Origin: Helicobacteraceae bacterium
Lineage (GTDB): Bacteria > Campylobacterota > Campylobacteria > Campylobacterales > Sulfurimonadaceae
Reading direction: 5' to 3'
Assembly (NCBI GenBank): GCA_027061425.1
Contig: JALSUN010000215.1
Span: 1 to 6,026, forward strand
Length of the DNA: 6,026 nucleotides
The notes beneath the pieces are model-generated. The model saw nothing but the letters and a program-made list of their open reading frames with translations. It did not search any database and was not told the DNA's origin. The position numbers and the translations under genes are program-made. Below, piece after piece: positions 1 to 4,440 of this stretch; within the stretch, counting starts at the first letter, position 1; every line of letters begins with the position of its first letter.

Positions 1-777
1 CGTATTACGGGTGGTGAACCACTTCTTCGTGAAGACTTGGACAAGTTCATAAAGATGATCTATGACTATGAACCTACTATTGATCTTGCGATGACAACCA
101 ATGCATTTTTGTTAAAAGGTGCTGCTCAAAAACTAAAAGATGCAGGATTAAAGCGTATTAATGTCTCTATAGACTCCCTCATACCTGCTGTCGCTGAAAA
201 AATAGCTCAAAAAGATGTGCTTAAAAATGTACTTGATGGCGTGGATGAAGCACTTAAAGTTGGTCTCAAAGTTAAGGTTAATGTTGTTCCTATGAAAGGT
301 ATGAACGAAAACGAGATTCTTGACATTTTAGAGTACTGTAAAGAGCGTAATATGACGGTGCGCTTTATAGAGTACATGGAAAACGTACACGCAGCAGTTG
401 ACATAAAGGGAATGAAGAGTGATGAACTCCTCTCTCTTATTAAAAAGCGTTATAGCTACACTGATGAGGGTTTAGAGTCTCAGTCCCCATCGCATTACTA
501 TAAAACTGAAGAGGGGTATCGCTTTGGTATTATAGAGCCGTATAAAGATGACTTCTGTTCCACTTGTAATCGTATTCGTATTACAGCAGAAGGTGATTTA
601 ATCCCTTGTCTTTACTTTGATGAAGCGATGAGCATCCGAGAAGCGATCCGTAAAGGTGACATTAAAACAGCAGCAGCGGTTTTAAAAGAAGTGGTGCGTA
701 CAAAACCAGAGAAAAACCGCTGGTCTGAAGAAGATGGAGAGTCTTCTACTAGAGCATTTTACGAAACGGGTGGATGA
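1..777 (+). CDS. moaA: GTP 3',8-cyclase MoaA, 5'-truncated by window edge
   Basis: Radical-SAM enzyme of the first step of molybdenum cofactor synthesis; with MoaC it converts GTP to cyclic pyranopterin monophosphate in the cytoplasm. The frame is open from base 1, giving 258 visible residues. The family has about 330, so roughly 75 N-terminal residues, including the radical-SAM CxxxCxxC cluster, lie upstream of the window. Visible hallmarks: the SAM-binding GGEP (residues 4-7 of the visible part); the second, substrate-binding 4Fe-4S motif C186-x2-C189-x13-C203, with NRIR (R191, R193) directly after the second Cys, arginines that contact GTP in characterised MoaA; and the C-terminal Gly-Gly (…ETGG) that MoaA needs for activity. 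An internal TTG at 37 is in frame but is not the true start, because the GGEP motif lies upstream of it. The gene ends just before the toxin-antitoxin promoter. Identification is secure. Confidence 0.95.
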   Translation, partial: RITGGEPLLREDLDKFIKMIYDYEPTIDLAMTTNAFLLKGAAQKLKDAGLKRINVSIDSLIPAVAEKIAQKDVLKNVLDGVDEALKVGLKVKVNVVPMKGMNENEILDILEYCKERNMTVRFIEYMENVHAAVDIKGMKSDELLSLIKKRYSYTDEGLESQSPSHYYKTEEGYRFGIIEPYKDDFCSTCNRIRITAEGDLIPCLYFDEAMSIREAIRKGDIKTAAAVLKEVVRTKPEKNRWSEEDGESSTRAFYETGG

Positions 778-780
778 TTT

Positions 781-810
781 TAAGTCGTTATAAAATGCTA
801 TAATGTCTTA
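781..810 (+). promoter_or_regulatory. Toxin-antitoxin promoter with overlapping imperfect palindrome (operator candidate)
   Basis: TATAAT at 799-804 is preceded by TGC at 796-798, an extended -10; there is no good -35. The whole 30 bases form an imperfect palindrome in which 11 of 15 symmetric pairs match. The outer arms are TAAG (781-784) and CTTA (807-810); the inner arms are TTATA (788-792) and TATAA (799-803). The palindrome covers the -10 and starts three bases after the moaA stop codon. Type II antitoxins commonly repress their own promoter by binding such sites, so autoregulation is inferred. The GAAAGGA at 814-820 is the ribosome binding site of the next gene. The region is AT-rich, so part of the symmetry could be chance. 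Confidence 0.55.
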
Positions 811-826
811 TTAGAAAGGAATTATG

Positions 827-1078
827 ATGCAAATATCCATTGAAGTGCAAAAAGAGTTATATGACCAAGTTGTCAGTAGTGGTGTGGATATGCAACGTAA
901 ATTTAATGAATACCTCCGTAGTCAGTTAGATGAAAACAGTTACATTGATTCTCCTCAGTTTCAAGAAGATAAAGCATACTTTCACAAGATACGCGAAGAG
1001 GTAAAAAAAGGTGAAGTTGAATTACTTCCCTTTGATGAAGATATAGATACATTAGACGATTTTATTGACAATGTCTAA
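827..1078 (+). CDS. Probable ribbon-helix-helix antitoxin of a type II toxin-antitoxin pair
   Basis: Small acidic protein of 83 residues. The N-terminus reads as a short beta strand (QISIEV) followed by two helices (KELYDQVV… and …MQRKFNEYLRSQL), the order of a ribbon-helix-helix DNA-binding domain. The C-terminal third, from about residue 50, is highly charged and acidic (…LPFDEDIDTLDDFIDNV), typical of the flexible tail that wraps and neutralises a RelE/ParE toxin. There are two candidate ATGs, at 824 and 827. The Shine-Dalgarno AAGGA at 816-820 is only 3 bases from the first but 6 from the second, so 827 is preferred. The gene overlaps the toxin gene by 8 bases, an arrangement typical of co-translated TA pairs. 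Inference rests on size, order and partner; the subfamily is not determined and the sequence is not a clear match to any antitoxin I can name. Confidence 0.7.
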   Translation: MQISIEVQKELYDQVVSSGVDMQRKFNEYLRSQLDENSYIDSPQFQEDKAYFHKIREEVKKGEVELLPFDEDIDTLDDFIDNV

Positions 1079-1364
1079 TACTATTAGCGTTGTAAAAACA
1101 TCCTATTTTAAAAGCAGACTTCAAGAAATATTGCGTTTTATTGCATTAGATAGTAAAAATAGAGCAAAACAGTTCAAAAATAGTTTATATGTAACAATCA
1201 AAACTATTGTGGATATGCCTTACAAACATAGAAAGTCTATCTATTTTGATGATGAAAACATAAGAGACTTAGTTTATAAAGGTTACACCATCATCTATGA
1301 ACTAGATAAAATTCATAATCGTATTGTTGTTATGGGTATAAAAAAATATAGAGAGAAGATTTGA
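1071..1364 (+). CDS. RelE/ParE-superfamily toxin
   Basis: Basic protein of 97 residues with the RelE/ParE fold signature: an N-terminal strand, two amphipathic helices (residues about 11-47, with FKSRLQEILRFIA and RAKQF), then MPYK-x-RKS-x-YFDDENIRDLVYKGYTIIYEL (about 49-78), the conserved core of this toxin group, and a last strand (RIVVMGIKKY). ParE members poison DNA gyrase, while RelE members cut mRNA on the ribosome; I cannot decide between them from sequence alone. An in-frame TTG at 1065 exists, but ATG 1071 is a stronger start and fits the family's N-terminus. There is no clear Shine-Dalgarno, so translation probably depends on coupling to the antitoxin, whose stop lies inside the first codons. 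The gene looks AT-richer than its neighbours: bases 1141-1200 have 14 G/C of 60, against 28 of 60 in queE at 1621-1680. This suggests separate acquisition. The reading frame is intact. Confidence 0.85.
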   Translation: MSNTISVVKTSYFKSRLQEILRFIALDSKNRAKQFKNSLYVTIKTIVDMPYKHRKSIYFDDENIRDLVYKGYTIIYELDKIHNRIVVMGIKKYREKI

Positions 1365-2119
1365 TTTATTTAGTGGAGCATTTTTTTTCTATACAAGGTG
1401 AAGGACGCTATGTCGGTGTACCTTCTCTTTTCTTGCGTTTTGGTGGCTGTAATATGCGTTGTGAAGGTTTTGGCTGTTCACAAGAGACTCCCTCTGGTTC
1501 AGAGGTTATAGGTTGTGACACAGTGTATGCAGTTAACAGAGAGCACTTTTTACAAAACTGGATAGAGATTGCTGATGCTTCACAGCTGACTGCGGTCTTA
1601 GATCTTTATGATCTTCCTCCCAATGTTGACATTGTTTTGACCGGTGGGGAACCTCTGATGTATGCAGATGACCCTGTCTTTGTCTCTTTTTTAGAGGCGA
1701 TGGTAAAGCGAGGGCTTCGTGTTACTTTTGAGACCAATGGTTCTATGGCAGTAGATTTTGAACAGTTTCCTGTTTATAAGCAGTGTGTCTTTGCACTTTC
1801 TGTCAAACTAGAAAATAGTGGAGAGGCTTATAACAAACGCATTAAACCCAACACCATTTTCTCTTTGGCCACCAACTCTAAAGAGGCCTTTTTTAAGTTC
1901 TCTATAGATGCTGACTCCATTAACATCGGTCTTGATGAGCAGATAGAAGAGATCATCGCCCATGCCCGGGGTACTCAAGTCTACTGTATGCCTGTGGGTG
2001 GTTCTAAAGCTGAGGTGGAGAAAAATGCAGAACCCTTAATTGAGTACTGTAAGGTGAAGGGGTATACCTATAGCGATCGTCTGCATATTCGTATATGGGA
2101 TGAGGTGCATGGGGTTTAA
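1361..2119 (+). CDS. queE: 7-carboxy-7-deazaguanine synthase QueE (radical SAM)
   Basis: Radical-SAM enzyme that converts 6-carboxy-tetrahydropterin to 7-carboxy-7-deazaguanine in the preQ0/queuosine tRNA-modification pathway. Of 252 residues, SIQGEGRYVGVPSLFLRFGGCN (10-31) is the QueE N-terminal signature, GGEP (95-98) contacts SAM and ETNGS (124-128) is a typical radical-SAM strand motif. The cluster motif is unusual: cysteines at 30, 34, 39 and 52, the last in CDTVYA. The compact family form is CxxxCxxC with the third Cys in CDT, so here CDT is pushed back by an insertion. The gene starts with TTG in the sequence TTGA, whose TGA ends the toxin gene, giving translational coupling to it; the AGAGAAG just upstream may serve as ribosome binding site. 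An in-frame GTG at 1373 is an alternative but would remove conserved N-terminal residues. Function is secure, the exact start slightly less so. Confidence 0.92.
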   Translation: MIYLVEHFFSIQGEGRYVGVPSLFLRFGGCNMRCEGFGCSQETPSGSEVIGCDTVYAVNREHFLQNWIEIADASQLTAVLDLYDLPPNVDIVLTGGEPLMYADDPVFVSFLEAMVKRGLRVTFETNGSMAVDFEQFPVYKQCVFALSVKLENSGEAYNKRIKPNTIFSLATNSKEAFFKFSIDADSINIGLDEQIEEIIAHARGTQVYCMPVGGSKAEVEKNAEPLIEYCKVKGYTYSDRLHIRIWDEVHGV

Positions 2120-2129
2120 CCCTTACCTC
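2102..2129. terminator. Hairpin between convergent queE and transporter genes, possible bidirectional terminator
   Basis: The bases fold as GAGGTG (2102-2107) against TACCTC (2124-2129, closing with one G-U pair), a CAT bulge at 2108-2110, GGGG (2111-2114) against CCCT (2120-2123, one G-U) and a TTTAA loop. The hairpin covers the last queE codons and stop and ends six bases before the stop of the oppositely oriented transporter gene, where a shared terminator is expected. Neither side has a strong T-run, so it may be an inefficient terminator or a fortuitous fold. Confidence 0.4.
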
Positions 2130-2134
2130 TAAGT

Positions 2135-3466
2135 TTACTTACTGATTTTAGCGACAAGACTCTCTTCATCTATATCATCACTACGGTACTTTATAACAAC
2201 CAATGCTTCCGTCTCATTGATGTACCACTCTGCAATGGCCTCATGCTCTAAGGCCTCTAGTTTTGCCATATCAGTGTCTTCTATCTTTCTGAAAAGATGG
2301 CTGTGTTTTGCAGGGTTAGAGAGCTTGAGTGCTGTCCAGACCAACCACATAAGACCTACAACTGCTAGAGAAATACCTATCATCTGTGCACTAGAGATGT
2401 CTAACATTAAGCCTGCAAAAGTACCTCCCAAGAAGGTCATAAAGTAAGCTACAGAGTTAGAAACACCCAGTGCAGCACCTTTTTGGTGTACTTTAGCGTA
2501 CTTGGAAATAAGTGACTGTACAAGAGGCTCCATCATGTTGAAGCCGATGAAAAAGCTTACAACACCTACGATAAATACCCATGAAGACGTTGCAAATCCC
2601 ATGAGTAAAAAGGCGAGGATAAAGAGGACGATGGAGATCATAAAAATCTGTTTTGCTTTGTTGTACTTCTCTCCAAAAACAGCAGCAGGCCCCATAGCTA
2701 CAAGACCAAAGATCATAGCAGGAAGATAGGCCATCCAGAGGTCGGCTTTTTCCCAGCCAAACCCATGTTCAGCGACAGGGTTGGTAAGGATGATAGGAAT
2801 GAGTACAAAAGCTACTGTCATCAGGCCTTTTTGCATGCCGTTGATGATGACCATACCTAAGAGGTTAGGGTCTTTCAAGATGTCCATAGTAGACGTGGTG
2901 TTATGGTAGATGTGTCTAATGCGTGGGGGTGTTGGTACTTTAGTGAAAAGAAGCAGCATTGCCATAATAGAGAGACCTGCAGTAATCCAAAAGAGAGTGT
3001 CAACTCCATAAGCAGCACCTAGAACAGGACCAAGGCCCATAGCCACCGCAAAGGCGATAGCAATTGTACCACCCATCATCGCCATAGCCTTGCCACGCAC
3101 CTCTTCAGGAACCAAGTCAGAGATCATCGCTGTTACAACTGCACCGATGGCACCAGCACCTTGTAAAAAACGTCCTACCATTAAGGTATAGATATCTGTA
3201 CTTAAAGCAGCGATGACAGAACCCACTAAAAAGATGAGCAGACCTACAAAAAGTGTGGGTTTACGGCCTATTTTGTCACTGATAGTTCCAAATGGAACTT
3301 GAAAGATAGCTTGAGTCAGTGCATAACCACCAACAATAACACCCACTAAAAGAGGTGTGGCGCCTTCCATACCCATAGCATAAACAGAGAGTACAGGAAG
3401 AACTAGAAATAGCCCTAAAAAACGGAGCGAAAGAATAGCCGAGAGTGGCAGGATGGTTTTAAACAT
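2135..3466 (-). CDS. Major facilitator superfamily transporter, drug:H+ antiporter-like, with C-terminal cytoplasmic domain
   Basis: Inner-membrane transporter of 443 residues with about 12 hydrophobic segments. MFS motif A, GTISDKIGRKP (60-70), lies between TM2 and TM3. A motif B-like VGRFLQGAGA (97-106) is in TM4. GLGPVLGAAYG (144-154) in TM5 corresponds to the antiporter motif C, pointing to proton-coupled export rather than uptake. The substrate is not predictable. After the last TM (about 375) there is a soluble tail of about 60 residues with an alternating hydrophobic pattern (EALVVIKYRSDDIDEESLVAKI). Its size and position recall the YAM domain of E. coli YajR (454 residues); this resemblance is tentative. 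The start ATG is preceded by AAAGG (3473-3477 on the minus strand) at 6 bases. The gene diverges from rdgB, converges on queE, and has its own promoter and a structured leader of about 100 bases. Confidence 0.9.
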   Translation of the reverse strand: MFKTILPLSAILSLRFLGLFLVLPVLSVYAMGMEGATPLLVGVIVGGYALTQAIFQVPFGTISDKIGRKPTLFVGLLIFLVGSVIAALSTDIYTLMVGRFLQGAGAIGAVVTAMISDLVPEEVRGKAMAMMGGTIAIAFAVAMGLGPVLGAAYGVDTLFWITAGLSIMAMLLLFTKVPTPPRIRHIYHNTTSTMDILKDPNLLGMVIINGMQKGLMTVAFVLIPIILTNPVAEHGFGWEKADLWMAYLPAMIFGLVAMGPAAVFGEKYNKAKQIFMISIVLFILAFLLMGFATSSWVFIVGVVSFFIGFNMMEPLVQSLISKYAKVHQKGAALGVSNSVAYFMTFLGGTFAGLMLDISSAQMIGISLAVVGLMWLVWTALKLSNPAKHSHLFRKIEDTDMAKLEALEHEAIAEWYINETEALVVIKYRSDDIDEESLVAKISK

Positions 3467-3495
3467 AGAACACCTTTAAAGTTAGAGTCTTGAGG

Positions 3496-3568
3496 TTTAA
3501 TCTTGATGATACAATAGAAGTCGCTTAGAGACAGTTTCATAGTTTTATATTGTATAATCCAGATTAAA
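3496..3568 (-). promoter_or_regulatory. Long stem-loop in the leader of the transporter gene
   Basis: Bases 3496-3515 and 3549-3568 are inverted repeats matching at 18 of 20 positions; the mismatched pairs are 3504/3560 and 3508/3556. One further pair (3516-3548) leaves a loop of about 31 bases. The hairpin lies entirely between the predicted minus-strand start site (about 3568) and the transporter Shine-Dalgarno at 3473-3477. A transcript would therefore carry the stem right at its 5' end. It could protect the mRNA 5' end, bind a regulator as DNA, or be a cis-regulatory RNA. I do not recognise it as a known riboswitch class. Confidence 0.55.
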
Positions 3569-3574
3569 AACCGC

Positions 3575-3580
3575 ATTATA
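3575..3580 (-). promoter_or_regulatory. -10 box of the transporter promoter
   Basis: On the minus strand this reads TATAAT followed by GCGG, placing transcription start near 3568 and leaving a leader of about 100 bases to the transporter ATG. No convincing -35 hexamer is visible, as is common in Campylobacterota. It faces away from the rdgB -10 at 3616-3621. Confidence 0.5.
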
Positions 3581-3615
3581 GTACATATGTTATTTTCTTT
3601 GTGAAATAGAAAAGA

Positions 3616-3621
3616 TATAAT
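3616..3621 (+). promoter_or_regulatory. -10 box of the rdgB promoter
   Basis: TATAAT followed by GCG, 32 bases upstream of the rdgB ATG, predicts transcription start near 3628 and a leader of about 26 bases. The upstream bases are T-rich with no clear -35. TATAATGCG (3616-3624) is the exact mirror of CGCATTATA (3572-3580), so the two divergent promoters share the same -10 and flank in inverted orientation. Confidence 0.55.
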
Positions 3622-3653
3622 GCGTGAGTTTAAATTTATCATAAGGAAATGAG

Positions 3654-4259
3654 ATGCAGATCGTTTTAGCTACCTCAAACAAGGGTAAAGTTCGCGAGAT
3701 TAAGGCGATGTGTGAACATTTTGATGTGGTTGCTTTTAGTGAACTTATAACACCTTTTGAAATTATAGAAGATGCACCGACTTTTAAGGGTAATGCACTT
3801 TTAAAAGCAGAGGCAGTCTATAAGGCCTTAGATGATGAAAATGCTATTGTTCTTTCTGATGATAGTGGTATCTCTGTAGATGCACTTGATGGCGCCCCTG
3901 GAATATATAGTGCTCGTTATGGGGGCGAGAACGCTACAGACAAAGAAAACCTACTAAAACTTATGCAGGCGGTTAAAGAGAAGGGTCTTGATGATTCTCT
4001 GGCTCACTACACCGCGGCTATTGCAGTAGTAAGTAAAGAAGGCGCACAAGTAGTGCATGGCTGGATGCATGGTAAGGTGATAACAGAGCCTCATGGAGAG
4101 AACGGTTTTGGCTATGATCCCTGTTTTATACCAGAAGGATACACTGAGACACTGGGTGAACTTGATGATACTATTAAAAAGGATCTCTCTCATCGTTCAA
4201 AAGCCCTTTACTTGGCATCTTTAATTATTAAAACGATAAAAAAAGGTCGTGAGCATTAA
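3654..4259 (+). CDS. rdgB: RdgB/HAM1-family dITP/XTP pyrophosphatase
   Basis: Cytoplasmic house-cleaning enzyme that hydrolyses non-canonical purine nucleoside triphosphates (dITP, XTP, ITP) to monophosphates and pyrophosphate, keeping deaminated purines out of DNA and RNA. Its 201 residues match the family length (E. coli 197). Motifs in order: SNKGK (8-12), the triphosphate-binding start; SDDSGISVDALDGAPGIYSA (68-87), in which D70 is the equivalent of the catalytic Asp; GENGFGYDP (148-156), base recognition; and SHR (178-180) near the C-terminus. AAGGA (3643-3647) stands 6 bases before the ATG. It has its own divergent promoter and appears monocistronic. The retron begins about 50 bases after its stop, and no hairpin terminator is visible between them, so read-through into the retron is possible. 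Confidence 0.96.
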   Translation: MQIVLATSNKGKVREIKAMCEHFDVVAFSELITPFEIIEDAPTFKGNALLKAEAVYKALDDENAIVLSDDSGISVDALDGAPGIYSARYGGENATDKENLLKLMQAVKEKGLDDSLAHYTAAIAVVSKEGAQVVHGWMHGKVITEPHGENGFGYDPCFIPEGYTETLGELDDTIKKDLSHRSKALYLASLIIKTIKKGREH

Positions 4260-4296
4260 TTGTTTCTACTTTACGAGGCGTTAAGCTTCTGTGTCT

Positions 4297-4302
4297 TATA
4301 AT
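4297..4302 (+). promoter_or_regulatory. -10 box of the retron promoter
   Basis: Consensus TATAAT lies 8 bases before the first base of the a1 arm at 4311, so transcription would start within a few bases of the predicted 5' end of the retron RNA (about 4309-4311). No clear -35 is present. This placement supports 4311 as approximately the start of the non-coding RNA and implies that RNA and RT are transcribed together. Confidence 0.55.
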
Positions 4303-4310
4303 CCCTTTAA

Positions 4311-4406
4311 GGCAGTAGCTGTTAGTGATTTCGATCGCTGTTCAGATACGTGTGGTAGAGCGCTTCGCCTACTATGATAATCGTATCCACTGAAATTCGT
4401 GCTGCC
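4311..4406 (+). ncRNA. Retron msr-msd non-coding RNA
   Basis: Template and primer RNA for the adjacent retron reverse transcriptase. Elements in order: a1 GGCAGTA (4311-4317) pairs with a2 TGCTGCC (4400-4406), 7 pairs including one G-U. Next is TAGC (4316-4319), whose G4318 sits exactly after the duplex and is the predicted 2'-5' branch guanosine. The msr hairpin is AGTGAT (4324-4329) with ATCGCT (4334-4339), closed by a UUCG tetraloop (4330-4333). The msd hairpin spans 4341-4394. Template copying would begin at about 4398-4399, directly before a2. The order and the junction at the branch G match the classical Ec86 layout. The a1/a2 duplex is short, and the whole RNA of about 96 bases is compact. 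Identified by structure and position only; no covariance model was run. Confidence 0.8.
4341..4394 (+). other. msd hairpin (template of the msDNA)
   Basis: Lower stem TTCAG (4341-4345) with CTGAA (4390-4394); a 3-base CCA bulge (4387-4389); ATACG (4346-4350) with CGTAT (4382-4386); an asymmetric internal loop (4351-4352 / 4375-4381); upper stem TGGTAG (4353-4358) with CTACTA (4369-4374, one G-U); A4359 bulge; and GCG (4360-4362) with CGC (4366-4368) around a CTT loop. Reverse transcription from about 4399 to about 4341 would give a single-stranded DNA of around 55-60 bases folded into the complementary hairpin. Confidence 0.7.
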
Positions 4407-4440
4407 GGTAACATTTTTTCCAATAATTAAAGATTTTATA

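Noticed and set aside
37..39. TTG as start of a complete moaA
   Set aside because: The frame is open to base 1 and the GGEP motif lies upstream, so the gene is simply cut by the window edge.
1065..1070. TTG as toxin start
   Set aside because: The ATG two codons later is a better start and agrees with the family N-terminus.
3415..3540. Small minus-strand ORF starting with MKLSLSDFYC in the transporter leader and overlapping the transporter start
   Set aside because: No Shine-Dalgarno precedes its ATG, the sequence shows no leader-peptide pattern, and it runs into the transporter gene out of frame.
3551..3558. TGTATAAT on the plus strand as an additional rdgB promoter
   Set aside because: It lies within one arm of the leader inverted repeat and about 100 bases from rdgB; the TATAAT at 3616 is closer and sufficient.
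4399..4440. In-frame GTG that would extend the RT by 14 residues
   Set aside because: It lies at the template/a2 boundary of the predicted retron RNA, has no ribosome binding site, and the ATG at 4441 gives the usual short N-terminus before the first RT motif.
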